DNA of 64,000 bases, taken from the NCBI RefSeq assembly GCF_028657195.3, contig NZ_JANCPR020000024.1:81102-145101 (forward strand), in the 5' to 3' direction. This stretch comes from Streptomyces iconiensis (GTDB lineage Bacteria > Actinomycetota > Actinomycetes > Streptomycetales > Streptomycetaceae). Shown here one piece after another: positions 1 to 7,911 of this stretch. A model generated the notes under the pieces. It ran no database searches, was not told where the DNA came from, and saw nothing but the letters and a program-made list of their open reading frames with translations. The position numbers were made by a program, and so were the translations under genes. How positions within the stretch are numbered: position 1 is the stretch's first letter; each line of letters begins with the position of its first letter.

Positions 1-137
1 CGCCGGAACCACAGCCGCACCGCGAGGGCGCCCATCAGCACGGCGGCGACGCCGGCGACGACGAGCCACATCTGCCCCGCGGCCAGGCCGGTGGCGGCCA
101 GCATGCCGCCGGGGCCCGTGATCGATCCGTATGGCAT
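1..137 (-). CDS. Small membrane protein, 3' end cut by window edge
   Basis: Reading leftward from an ATG at 137-135 the frame stays open to the window edge and gives 45 residues beginning MPYGSITGPGGMLAATGLA, followed by a hydrophobic stretch (about residues 22-42, rich in V, A, L, M) and then an Arg-rich end. That suggests a short protein with at least one membrane segment, possibly a channel-less small integral membrane protein. Only a weak ribosome-binding purine run (GAGAAGGG) lies about 10 bases upstream. I do not recognise the family; the Gly-rich N-terminus preceding the helix is seen in small actinobacterial membrane proteins, but this is a guess. Coding status rests on base composition and the membrane segment only. 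Confidence 0.4.
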   Translation of the reverse strand, partial: MPYGSITGPGGMLAATGLAAGQMWLVVAGVAAVLMGALAVRLWFR

Positions 138-489
138 GGCAAGAGGCACCCTTCTCACGGAGACGCATGACTTCGACAGTGACCGGAAGCCGCTGGGTGA
201 ACGCGGGTTCGTCAACGGACATATCCGCGACCACCGGATCGTGTGATCAAAAAAGATACGTATCCGGTTGGTCGGACTCCAGCGACGCTCCCGAAGCCTC
301 TCCGGACGACGAGGTGCGACCCTCCCGACGGACTCGGCTCCGTCCGTCGCTCCCAGCCCGGACGGATCGGTAACCGGACGGATCGGTGCGGGCGTCCCGC
401 ACCTGTGCCGGGCGTTGGAGCCGGTACCTCGCTCGTAGTGGTGAGGGAGCACAGGTCGGCGGCGGGGCGAGGGGCGGTGGGGCCGCGGG
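138..489. other. Intergenic region, 352 bp
   Basis: No convincing gene. It lies between two leftward genes, so it holds the 3' side of the exporter gene and the 5' side of the truncated gene. An AT-rich island around 240-270 in an otherwise very GC-rich stretch contains a perfect 10-bp palindrome GATACGTATC (255-264) next to an A6 run and could be the promoter/operator of the leftward small gene. GACGGATCGGT occurs twice (361-371, 378-388) just before a strong hairpin. Confidence 0.4.
385..403 (-). terminator. Short-loop hairpin, probable terminator of the exporter gene
   Basis: GGTGCGGG and CCCGCACC form a perfect 8-bp GC stem with a 3-nt loop, about 90 bp past the stop codon of the leftward FUSC gene. 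No U-tract follows, as is common for Streptomyces terminators. Confidence 0.5.
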
Positions 490-1644
490 TCAGTCGTGTG
501 CGGAGGAGGAGTGGTTGGTGCCGAGGTCTCCCGCGTGGGCGAACTCCTCAAGGAGCCGGTCGGCGTCGGTGAGCAGCACGCCGTGGCTGGGCCATGCCGC
601 TCGGCCCTCGACGGAAGCGGTCAGCTCGTTGTGGCGCCTGCGGCCCTCCTCCAGCGTGCGGCGCAGCGGTCCCGCGTCGCCCCGCCCGTCGTCGGCGTCC
701 TCGTCGAGGCGGGCGACCTCGCCCGCCGCACGCGAGACGACACCCAGCAGTTCCGCGTAGGCGCACAGGAACGCGTCGTCGGGGCACGCTTCGGGGTCCA
801 TTTCGCACATGCGCAGCAGCCCGTAGGAGATGGAGCGGATCTGCTCACCGGCGCGCGCGAGCGCCTCGACCAGTGCGCGGTGCCCCTCGAAGCTGCGCGG
901 CGTCGCGCGCAGGAACTTGCGCGGGTTGTAGACGACGCTCTCCGCGCCCGACTCGATCGCCTCGCGGGCGCTGGTGACCGTGTTGTCCAACTGCCGCGCC
1001 CTGTACAGCCAGCTCTCCAGCGTCTCGCGCTCCGGCAGGCCCTGTGCGAGCCCGTCCGCCATCTCGCCGAGCAGCTGCTCGTTGGCTCCGGAGATCTCCT
1101 CGATGCCCCGCGCCGCCGTGCGGTAGCGCAGCGGAGGCAGGATCAGCAGGCTGACGCCGAGCCCGACCCCGGCGCCGAGCAGCGCCATCATGACGATCTC
1201 TCCCAGCATCGACTCGTGGGTGCCCGAGAGCGCGTTGTACGCGAAGACGCCCGCGACCGACACCTGGAGCCCCTGGGAGCCCAGCCGCTGCCAGCGCCCC
1301 AGCGTCAGTGTGACGGCCAGCATCACGGCGAAGGCGCCCGGGTTCTCGCCCAGCAGCGGGCCCACGAACCCGGCCGCCAGCACGCCGAGGACGACCGCGA
1401 GGACGTACCGCGCGGACTGGAGCAGCGACCTGTAGGCCGTGGACTGGACGACGAGCAGCGCGGTGAAGGGCGCGTAGGTGGGCTGCGGCGAGGCGATCAG
1501 ATAGGCGGCGAGCGACCAGGAGAACACCCCGGCCAGCGCGCTCTTGATCAGCAGCAGGAGTGTGTCCCGTTCGGGCCCAGGGCGTTCCCTGGCCCTGCGC
1601 AGCGCGGCCCTCAGCCGTTCGTTCCAGTGCCCCGGGATCTTCAA
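490..1644 (-). CDS. FUSC / aromatic acid exporter family membrane protein
   Basis: 384 aa. About six hydrophobic segments occupy the first 190 residues (e.g. IKSALAGVFSWSLAAYLIA, YVLAVVLGVLAAGFVGPLLG, VMMALLGAGVGLGVSLLIL), preceded by a short Arg-rich cytosolic head, and a hydrophilic helical domain fills the C-terminal half. This is the half-size FUSC/ArAE layout (PET/ArAE superfamily), which exports aromatic acids or similar weak acids across the cytoplasmic membrane. Start chosen at TTG 1644 because GAGAGG sits 7 bases upstream and the extra upstream residues in the longer frame look non-coding. It has no co-directional partner gene, so the substrate cannot be inferred. A leftward promoter is plausible near 1750-1800 (TTGTCA, 18 nt, CATACG on the minus strand). 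Confidence 0.8.
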   Translation of the reverse strand: MKIPGHWNERLRAALRRARERPGPERDTLLLLIKSALAGVFSWSLAAYLIASPQPTYAPFTALLVVQSTAYRSLLQSARYVLAVVLGVLAAGFVGPLLGENPGAFAVMLAVTLTLGRWQRLGSQGLQVSVAGVFAYNALSGTHESMLGEIVMMALLGAGVGLGVSLLILPPLRYRTAARGIEEISGANEQLLGEMADGLAQGLPERETLESWLYRARQLDNTVTSAREAIESGAESVVYNPRKFLRATPRSFEGHRALVEALARAGEQIRSISYGLLRMCEMDPEACPDDAFLCAYAELLGVVSRAAGEVARLDEDADDGRGDAGPLRRTLEEGRRRHNELTASVEGRAAWPSHGVLLTDADRLLEEFAHAGDLGTNHSSSAHD

Positions 1645-2019
1645 CGGAGTTCCTCTCCCTCTGCTGTCGCTGTCTGGTGTCCGTGTACACCGGGGGCCGT
1701 GTGGCACCCGGCAAGCGCCCGGAACGTGAGGGCTGCGCAACGGCAGTCCTCCGGCTCGCGTGGGTCCCTCGTATGCGCGCCAGGAATGAACATTGACAAA
1801 ACGCCATAAAGCGGGTGCACCGGCAGAGGGAAATCATGCCAGTACGTTCCACGTCCGGGCGGGAGCGGCGGTACGGGCGAGCGCGGGAGCGGACGCACCG
1901 CCCTATATATGGCCACTTGGCGGACCGCCGGGCTTCCGGGCGGAACCCGGCGGCATCTTCCTGCACTTCGGGCACGGACCGCCCTTCCGTGTGAGGCCCG
2001 ACGGCAGTTGACTGGACGC
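1645..2019. promoter_or_regulatory. Divergent intergenic region between exporter and GAF-ANTAR gene
   Basis: 375 bp without a gene. On the minus strand TTGTCA (1799-1794) and CATACG are spaced 18 nt and could drive the exporter. The plus side contains an unusually AT-rich TATATAT at about 1903-1909, upstream of the GAF-ANTAR gene. Nothing else stands out. Confidence 0.35.
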
Positions 2020-2823
2020 ATGCAGGAGGGCACGGAAAGTCATGGAGTTCCCGGCGCCGTTCCGGTGGAGGCGCTGCTCGATCTCGTGGACGCCGTGGGC
2101 CGCGAACGGGACACGGAAGGGCGGCTCCGCGCGCTGTGCGACCTGGCGCACCGGCACCTCGCCGCCGCCGGACACCGGGCCGAGACAGGCGTGCTCCTGC
2201 CCGGCGGTGACACCGAGGCGCTCCGCGCGTGCCATGAGGGTCCGGCGGCCAGAAAGCTCCAGGGCTTCGAACTGAGGCGGGGCCACGGGCCGGCGCGTGA
2301 GGTCATGGCACGGGGCCACACCCTGGCCGACATCCACCTCGAACGCCCCGGAAAGCGCTGGCCGGGGTACACGCGCCTCGCGCTCGGCCTCGGCGTCCAC
2401 CGCGTCACCGCCGTACCGCTGGGCTACGGCGAGCACCCCCGTGGCGCGCTCGTCGTCTACAGCAGGCAGCAGCATGCCCTCGGCCCGCACGACCTGGGGC
2501 TGCTCCAGGCGCTCGCGCACGCCACCGCGCTCGGCCTGGCGCACCATCACCAGCTCGGCAGCGCACGGGAGCAGGCCGACAGGCTCCAGGGCGCGCTCAC
2601 CAGCCGCATCCCCATCGAGCAGGCCAAGGGAGCCCTGTCCGAACGGCTCGACTGCACACCCGACGAAGCCTTCACGCTGCTGCGCCTCTACGCGCGCTCC
2701 CACCAGAAGCGGCTGCACGAGGTGTGCACCGATGTCCTGGACGGAAAGCTCAACGAGCCGCCCTTCCAGCCCTCGTCTCCGCCTTCGTCCTCGTCTCCGT
2801 CCTTGCCCTCGGCGGAGGGCTGA
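2020..2823 (+). CDS. GAF and ANTAR domain protein (RNA-binding antiterminator type)
   Basis: 267 aa with the ATG at 2020. Residues about 25-185 form a GAF-like sensor domain (start region VEALLDLVDAVGRERD, later VTAVPLGYGEHPRGALVVYS). Residues about 195-245 are an ANTAR domain: the hallmark IEQAKGALSERL, followed by the Ala/aromatic helix DEAFTLLRLYARSHQKRL. ANTAR domains bind paired RNA hairpins and cause antitermination; the GAF domain likely senses a small ligand. No strong Shine-Dalgarno precedes 2020; the AGGAGGG at 2024-2030 lies inside the gene, so a later start cannot be excluded although no good in-frame start follows it. It converges on another GAF-ANTAR-like gene. Confidence 0.8.
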   Translation: MQEGTESHGVPGAVPVEALLDLVDAVGRERDTEGRLRALCDLAHRHLAAAGHRAETGVLLPGGDTEALRACHEGPAARKLQGFELRRGHGPAREVMARGHTLADIHLERPGKRWPGYTRLALGLGVHRVTAVPLGYGEHPRGALVVYSRQQHALGPHDLGLLQALAHATALGLAHHHQLGSAREQADRLQGALTSRIPIEQAKGALSERLDCTPDEAFTLLRLYARSHQKRLHEVCTDVLDGKLNEPPFQPSSPPSSSSPSLPSAEG

Positions 2824-2838
2824 GCCCGCGTGCCGACG

Positions 2839-2859
2839 GCCCGGTGCCAACGGCCGGGC
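2839..2859. terminator. Hairpin between convergent GAF-ANTAR genes
   Basis: GCCCGG / CCGGGC stem with a 9-nt loop, 15 bp after the plus-strand stop and 45 bp before the end of the facing gene; a plausible shared terminator, but only 6 bp of stem. Confidence 0.35.
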
Positions 2860-2904
2860 GGCGGCGCCCTGTTCGCGGGCGTTGGCCGCGCGACGCCTGC
2901 CGCC

Positions 2905-3804
2905 TCACAGGCCCAGGCGCAGTTCGCGGCTCGTGACCGCGAGTGCCACGACAGCGGTCGGCAACCCGTCGGCGAAGGCGCGTGCCTTGATCAGCGCCAG
3001 CGCGTCCGCCACCGCGCAGCCCGCCTGTACCGAGACCATGCCGGCCGCCAGCTGCACCCGGTCGCGGTGGTCGGCCTCCCCGTACAGGCCGGGGTCGGCG
3101 TCGGGGCCGAGCAGCACGGAGTGGGTCAGCGCCGCCGCGACGCCGGCGACGGCGCGCGGAACCATGCCGCGGGGCCGCCTGTTGAGGATCGTCAGCGCGC
3201 CCAGGCACGCTCCCGGTGTCGTCAGCGGTACAGCCAGCACCTCGCCGACGCCAAGGCCGGCCAGCCCGGGACCGTAGCGCGGCCAGCGGACCGCCAGGCC
3301 GTCGCCGCCGGCCGAGACCGGTACGCGCAGCAGCGCGGCATCCCTGCCGGGGCCCTCGTCGAGCACGAACTCCAGCTCCTGCGCCCGCTCGGCGCACGGG
3401 TCGGAGGTGGCGAAAGCCAGCTGGCTCTGATCGGCGCCGACCAGGGCCAGCGCGGCGCTCTCCGCACCGCACGCCTCGGCCACCCCGCCCATGAAGAGCG
3501 GCCGGGGGCCGCCCGATCCCGCCGCCGACCACCGCGCGGCGTGGCGCGCGTAGGTCTCCTGGAGGCGGGCCGACGAAAGATGGCACTCGGCCGTCCTCCG
3601 GTGCACGCTCGCGACCTCGGCACAGCCGTACGAGCCGCTGCTCGCAGCCAGCAGGTCGTAGCCCGCCGCCTTCGACAGCGCACGCCGCGCGCGCTCTCTG
3701 GCACGTGCGGCACGTTCCCACGCGGGCCTCGACGGATCGGGCACCGGGCCCTCGCGCAGTTCCATGCCGCCATGGTAGAAGCGCCCCGCCGCGAGCGTCG
3801 ACAA
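2905..3804 (-). CDS. GAF domain protein with ANTAR-like C-terminus
   Basis: 299 aa. The N-terminal 90 residues are Arg/Ala-rich and helical; a GAF-like domain covers about 90-225 (ALALVGADQSQLAFATSDP, then EVLAVPLTTPGACLGALTILNRRP). The C-terminal 60 residues (AAGMVSVQAGCAVADALALIKARAFADG) match the ANTAR pattern in which the first helix reads A-x-G-h-h-x-x-Q. The start is a TTG at 3804 with GGAG 8 bases upstream; an ATG at 3765 is an alternative with a poor ribosome site. Likely a regulator acting on nascent RNA, as for its convergent neighbour, with which it shares domain order but little sequence. Confidence 0.75.
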   Translation of the reverse strand: MSTLAAGRFYHGGMELREGPVPDPSRPAWERAARARERARRALSKAAGYDLLAASSGSYGCAEVASVHRRTAECHLSSARLQETYARHAARWSAAGSGGPRPLFMGGVAEACGAESAALALVGADQSQLAFATSDPCAERAQELEFVLDEGPGRDAALLRVPVSAGGDGLAVRWPRYGPGLAGLGVGEVLAVPLTTPGACLGALTILNRRPRGMVPRAVAGVAAALTHSVLLGPDADPGLYGEADHRDRVQLAAGMVSVQAGCAVADALALIKARAFADGLPTAVVALAVTSRELRLGL

Positions 3805-3847
3805 CTGCCGTGCTCCGTACGGGTGTTGGCCGCGCCGTGCGGGCGGC

Positions 3848-5488
3848 TCAGCGGGCGCCGAATGCCTGGGTCCACCAGGGGCCGCCCTGGCCCTGGCGCA
3901 GGCCGAGACCCATCTCCTTGTACGAGCAGTTGAGGATGTTCGCGCGGTGTCCGGGGCTGTTCATCCAGCCCTTCATCACCTCTTCCGGGCTGTTCTGGCC
4001 CTTGGCGATGTTCTCCCCGTAGGTGCTCCAGCGGTACCCGGCCGCTGTGATGCGGTCGCCGGGGCCCTTGCCGTCCGGGTTGGTGTGGTCGAAGAAGTCG
4101 CGGGCCGCCATGTCGGCCGAGTGGCCGCTCGCCGCGGTGTCGAGCTTGTCGTTGGTGCGGACGGGGCCGCATCCCTTCTTCGCCCGCTCCGCGTTGACGA
4201 GCGCCGCGACCTCGTGCGACGGGCCGCGCGGTGCGGGGGCGGGCTCGCGGGTCGCCGGGCTGGTCTGGGGGCGCGGAGGCGGAGTGCTCGGGCGGGGCTT
4301 CGCCGGCTGCTTCGCCGTCCGCGAGGGCGAGGGTGAGGTGGCAGAGGCCGAAGGCGAGGCGCTGGAGGGCGAGGGCGAGGGCTTGGGACGCGGGGAGTGC
4401 GAGGAGGGGGCAGGTTCGGCACGCGCGGTGACGTCCCGCGAGCGCTTCCCGTCCTCCTCGGGCCCGGTGGTGAGGTGGACGATCCCGGCCCCGGTGCTCA
4501 GCACCACGGCCGCGGCGACGAGTCCCGTCACCCGCCTGCGCCGCCGCGACCGCCTGCGGCGCAGGGCACGCCCGGGGCCCGAGCCGGGGGAAGAGCCCGA
4601 GCCGGGGGAGTGCGAGGCGTGGGCACCCGAGCCTGTCGCGCCGGCGAGGGCTGGGTCGGTGGGCGAGTGCGCCGGGTGGTGGGCGACGCTGTGCGCTGCC
4701 AGGTCGGAGGCCGCAGCGGTCACCGCCGTGGAAACGACGGGCACCAACGCCAGCCCCACCAGGAGCCGTTCGGCGGGTACGAGGTCCGAGGAGCGGCCGG
4801 AGCAGACCGCGCAGTCGCGGGTGTGGCGGGCCAGGCGCTTGCGCCACAGCGGGGACGGTATGCCGTCCCAGCCCGAGGACAGGGAAGCCAGCAGGACGCA
4901 TGGCGGTTCGGCCGCCAGCGCGCGCACCACCACGCGGGCCGTCTCCAACTGCGACTTCATCCGCTGCACCCGTACCGCGGTGTGCTGCGGCGACAGCTCC
5001 ATCGCTGCGGCGACCTCGGCGCGGGTGAGCTGTCCAGCGGCCTCCAGCCACCACAGCGACAGCAGCGTCCTGTCGTCCTCGTCCAGCCAGCGGGTCGCCC
5101 GCGCCGTCTCGTGCCGCTGCCCGGAGAGGCCCAGGCGCAGCACGGTCGCGTCGACGAAGTCCTCGACGGGCGGCGCCGCGCGGGTGTCCTCCAGGCTGAC
5201 GGGCGGCGCCGCCTCGGCGCCGTACCGCCGCCAGTAACCGCGTACCTGGTTCATGGTGATCGCCACCAGCCAGCTGCGGAAGCTCTCAGGAGAGCGCAGC
5301 CCGCCGAGGCCGTCCAGGACACGCAGCATGGTCTCCTGCACCACGTCGTCCGTGTCCGCGTGCCCGTTCAGTGCCCGGCCGACGATGTTGTACACCAGCG
5401 GGAGGTACGCGGCGGTGAGCCGGTCCCGAGCCCGCTGGTCCCCGGCCTGCGCCGCCCTGATGAGGGCGTACTGGGGTTCGCTGCTCAC
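3848..5488 (-). CDS. ECF sigma factor fused to anti-sigma-like zinc motif, TM helix and extracellular CAP domain
   Basis: 546 aa from GTG 5488 (AAGGAG 10 bases upstream). Residues 1-90 are sigma-2 (DDVVQETMLRVL, FRSWLVAITMNQVRGYWRR) and about 135-185 sigma-4 with its HTH (TRAEVAAAMELSPQHTAVRVQRMK). Then HTRDCAVCSG gives H-x3-C-x2-C, the signature of zinc anti-sigma domains. An Arg-rich stop and the helix VTGLVAAAVVLSTGAGIVHL follow about residue 325, then a long Pro/Ser/Thr linker, and a C-terminal CAP/SCP domain (HSADMAARDFFDHTNPDG, YGENIAKGQ, GWMNSPGHRANILN). Known large ECF groups in actinobacteria carry membrane-anchored extensions; the sequence implies one polypeptide that holds the sigma domains at the membrane and senses or binds outside with CAP. 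Release of the sigma part, e.g. by proteolysis, is inference. Confidence 0.88.
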   Translation of the reverse strand: MSSEPQYALIRAAQAGDQRARDRLTAAYLPLVYNIVGRALNGHADTDDVVQETMLRVLDGLGGLRSPESFRSWLVAITMNQVRGYWRRYGAEAAPPVSLEDTRAAPPVEDFVDATVLRLGLSGQRHETARATRWLDEDDRTLLSLWWLEAAGQLTRAEVAAAMELSPQHTAVRVQRMKSQLETARVVVRALAAEPPCVLLASLSSGWDGIPSPLWRKRLARHTRDCAVCSGRSSDLVPAERLLVGLALVPVVSTAVTAAASDLAAHSVAHHPAHSPTDPALAGATGSGAHASHSPGSGSSPGSGPGRALRRRRSRRRRRVTGLVAAAVVLSTGAGIVHLTTGPEEDGKRSRDVTARAEPAPSSHSPRPKPSPSPSSASPSASATSPSPSRTAKQPAKPRPSTPPPRPQTSPATREPAPAPRGPSHEVAALVNAERAKKGCGPVRTNDKLDTAASGHSADMAARDFFDHTNPDGKGPGDRITAAGYRWSTYGENIAKGQNSPEEVMKGWMNSPGHRANILNCSYKEMGLGLRQGQGGPWWTQAFGAR

Positions 5489-5562
5489 GCTGCTCGTGCT
5501 CCTTCTCGGTTTCTGGAACGGTCCTCCCCCTGGCACTGGAGGTGCGGGGGCGCCGCGCGGAT

Positions 5563-5586
5563 AACAGAAACGCGACCAACAGAAAC
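5563..5586. promoter_or_regulatory. AACAGAAAC direct repeats upstream of the ECF gene
   Basis: Two exact 9-bp copies of AACAGAAAC (5563-5571 and 5578-5586), 15 bp apart, lie 75-98 bp upstream of the ECF-CAP start in an AT-rich island. On the minus strand they read GTTTCTGTT. Could be an operator or overlapping ECF-type promoter elements for autoregulation; function inferred from position only. Confidence 0.4.
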
Positions 5587-5629
5587 TACGAGAGCGGTTT
5601 CCGGGCGGGCGAGGGGGGATCGCCCGGCG

Positions 5630-6178
5630 TCACAGCGGGAGCCGCGCCGGCTTGCTCCACACCTCGAACACCGGTGTCTGCGGCGACGTACGCGCATCGC
5701 CCAGGCGTGCCCAGCCCCAGGACTGGAGCGCGCTGCGTGCCGGCACGTTCGCGGGCTCGACGCGCGCCGTGACCAGCTCGGCGTCGAGGCGGGCCATCAG
5801 CTGCTCCATCACGCGGGTGGCGATGTGGCGCCTGCGTACCGAGGGCAGCACCATCAGCTCGGCGACGGCGAAGACCTTGCCCGAGGCGGTGAGTTCCTCG
5901 GCGTCCCGTGAGCGTGCCCCCAGGAAGTCGTGCCACCAGTCGCCCCCGCGGTCCAGCCGGAACCCGTATCCGCATCCGGCGGGGCCCGTCGTGTTCGCCA
6001 CCACCATGTCGAAGCCGGGGCGCTGTACGTCCTCGGAGAAGCGGCGCAGGAACTCCTGCCGGTCGTGGTACTCCTCGCCCTGCGCCCTGCGGTAGGTCTC
6101 GACGTACATGTCAGCGATCGCTTCGCGCTGCTGATCGGCCTGCCATCTGGTCAGACGCCGTACGAACACCTCTGCCAC
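5630..6178 (-). CDS. GNAT family N-acetyltransferase
   Basis: 182 aa from GTG 6178, chosen because GGGAGG lies 5 bases upstream and the frame above it lacks conserved character. GNAT features: an early amphipathic helix (ADQQREAIADMYVETYRRA), the beta strand pair AVAELMVLPSVRRRHIATRVMEQLM containing the acetyl-CoA loop (R-R-R-H-I-A, a variant of Q/R-x-x-G-x-G/A), and the C-terminal strand VFEVWSKPARLPL. The Gly of the pyrophosphate loop is replaced by His, a small deviation. The acceptor is unknown. It is alone on its strand; 174 bp separate it from the ECF gene downstream, so co-transcription is possible but unproven. Confidence 0.8.
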   Translation of the reverse strand: MAEVFVRRLTRWQADQQREAIADMYVETYRRAQGEEYHDRQEFLRRFSEDVQRPGFDMVVANTTGPAGCGYGFRLDRGGDWWHDFLGARSRDAEELTASGKVFAVAELMVLPSVRRRHIATRVMEQLMARLDAELVTARVEPANVPARSALQSWGWARLGDARTSPQTPVFEVWSKPARLPL

Positions 6179-6426
6179 GCGTGCCTCCCACCCCGGAGCC
6201 GTTCCTGCCGAACACCGCGTGCGCCCCCGCGACCGTGCCCATCGTGACAGCGCACGGGCGCCGGGGAAACCGGCGGGCTCGCCAGGCCGGTCGCGCTGGG
6301 AACACAGTACGCTGGGACGCACCGAGGGCATTTCGTACACCGGTGCCGATGCCGACGTCGTTCTCGGAGAGCGACAACCACCGGGCGGGCGGTGCCCCGC
6401 CGGATGCCCGGGGGCGGGAACGAGCC

Positions 6427-7089
6427 ATGGGCGTGGTCGCCGGACCCTGGCACACGGCACGCCCCGGAGCGCCCGCGGCCCGGCTGTCGCTGACGCCCGC
6501 CGTCCGCAGTCCGGGCCCGCTGGACGGCGCCTGGTGGCCGTACTCGCTCGACCTGTCCCGTGAACTCCCATGCCTGGCAGCCACGTTGGGGCCGCTGTGG
6601 GGCCGGATCACGCGCTTCACGGTGCACCCGGCGCTCTGGCACGACCTCCCACGCGAGGTGTCCCCGCTGGCGCCCGACCCGTACGGCATGGTGTTCTCCT
6701 GCGCCGTCGGCACCCGGGGCCTGCTGGTCGTGCCGCCGCTGACGCCGCCGGCAACGGCACTGCTGCTGATGGCCGTCGCCGCCGACCCGCACAACGCGCG
6801 TACGGCGAGCGGCCTGAGCGAGACGGTCGGGGCACTGACGGCGCCGGTTCCGGTGCAGTCCCCGGCCCCGGCCCCGATTCCGGCATCGGCGCCGCACCGC
6901 GAGGGGGACGGCGTGTACGGGTACGGAGAGCAGGGCGCTTACGAGTACGGGGAGTACGAGCACGGAGAGCACGAGGGCGGGGAGTACGTGGGCGGGCCCT
7001 TTCTCCCGGCCTCGGTGCACAACCTGCTGCGCGGCCCCGTGTGTACGCGCCTGGAGAGACGGCAGCGCGAGGAGAGACGGGAGAGCTGA
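6427..7089 (+). CDS. DUF5994 family protein, first of a tandem pair
   Basis: 220 aa from ATG 6427; upstream in-frame starts at 6343/6349 exist but have no ribosome site, while GGGGGCGGGAA precedes 6427. The family core is residues 25-125: GPLDGAWWPYSLDLSRELPCLAATLG and WGRITRFTVHPALWHDLPR, matching the L-D-G-A-W-W-P-x-S-x-D-L pattern of DUF5994. A low-complexity tail with repeated Gly-Glu-Tyr (YGEQGAYEYGEYEHGEHEGGEY) separates it from an Arg-rich end. Function unknown in the family; small soluble cytosolic protein. Two bases after its stop the next DUF5994 gene starts, so the two form an operon of paralogues. Confidence 0.7.
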   Translation: MGVVAGPWHTARPGAPAARLSLTPAVRSPGPLDGAWWPYSLDLSRELPCLAATLGPLWGRITRFTVHPALWHDLPREVSPLAPDPYGMVFSCAVGTRGLLVVPPLTPPATALLLMAVAADPHNARTASGLSETVGALTAPVPVQSPAPAPIPASAPHREGDGVYGYGEQGAYEYGEYEHGEHEGGEYVGGPFLPASVHNLLRGPVCTRLERRQREERRES

Positions 7090-7091
7090 GC

Positions 7092-7679
7092 GTGGCGGAC
7101 TCCTCCGCGATGAACACCGGAGCGTCAGCACGCCACGGCGTTCCGGACACCCCACCCCGGACACCCCACCCGGGCATCCCACCCCGGACAGGAGTCCGGA
7201 GACAGGCTCACGGCATGAAGCCCACCAGCATGAAGCCCGCCGAGATGAAGGCCATCAGCAGGACCCCCGCCCGCGGGACCCCCAGGTTCGCCCTTCACCC
7301 GCCGCACACGGGGGTGCACAGGATCGACGGCGCGTGGTGGCCGCGCTCCCGTGACCTCACCGACGAACTCCCGCCGCTGCTGGCCGCGCTGGAGGACCGC
7401 TGGGGCCGCATCACCCGGGTCACGGTCGACAGCGGCATGTGGCTCGCCAGCTCACGCCGGATGACGTTCGGCGACCGTGTGGTCCACCTCAACTGGTCGG
7501 CGGGGATGGGGCACCGCGATACCGTCTGCCTCCTCTCCCTGGGGGTGGGCCGGTGCGACCTCACGGTCGTTCCGCCCGAGGCCACAGCGGCCGAGGCGCA
7601 CCGCGCGCTGACGGCGGCCTCCCGGCCGGAACCCGCGACCGTACGGGAGGAGCGCGCACCCTCACACTCCGCCGGGTGA
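7092..7679 (+). CDS. DUF5994 family protein, second of a tandem pair
   Basis: 195 aa from GTG 7092 with GGAG 8 bases upstream. After an N-terminal ~65-residue Pro/Thr/Lys-rich region it carries the same core as its neighbour: HRIDGAWWPRSRDLTDELPPLLAALEDRWGRITRVTVDSGMW. The C-terminal part (DLTVVPPEATAAEAHRALTAAS) also parallels the neighbour. It begins only 2 bp after the upstream stop, so translation is probably coupled. Biochemical role unknown. Confidence 0.75.
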   Translation: MADSSAMNTGASARHGVPDTPPRTPHPGIPPRTGVRRQAHGMKPTSMKPAEMKAISRTPARGTPRFALHPPHTGVHRIDGAWWPRSRDLTDELPPLLAALEDRWGRITRVTVDSGMWLASSRRMTFGDRVVHLNWSAGMGHRDTVCLLSLGVGRCDLTVVPPEATAAEAHRALTAASRPEPATVREERAPSHSAG

Positions 7680-7714
7680 CGGGGACTCCTCACACCCCGC
7701 CGGGTGACGGGGAC

Positions 7715-7894
7715 TCAGGAAGCCGCCCTGCCACACGCACGCGCGCACGAGCCCGATCCGGCCCTGGGCCCGGTGCCGGTGGCGGTGCGGGGCTGCGCCA
7801 GGTGTTCGGCCGCTGCCTGGAGCAGCGCCACGGCCGCCAGCCGTACGAGAGGGTGCTCAACGGCCCGGCGCAGGGCCTGCGTTCGGGTCGACAT
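7715..7894 (-). CDS. Small protein, 59 aa, in the copper-linked operon
   Basis: Starts MSTRTQALRRAVEHPLVRL and ends near SCARACGRAAS. The ATG at 7894 has GAGGAGAGCAC immediately upstream, a strong ribosome site, and it begins 17 bp after the stop of the His-rich gene on the same strand. Residues 5-35 make an amphipathic Ala/Leu-rich helix; two Cys lie near the C-terminus. No family recognised; its placement suggests co-expression with the His-rich protein. Confidence 0.5.
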   Translation of the reverse strand: MSTRTQALRRAVEHPLVRLAAVALLQAAAEHLAQPRTATGTGPRAGSGSCARACGRAAS

Positions 7895-7911
7895 GTGCTC
7901 TCCTCGCCTGC

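Noticed and set aside
1793..1821. TTGACA at 1793 as a plus-strand -35 box
   Set aside because: No reasonable -10 hexamer follows at 16-18 bp.
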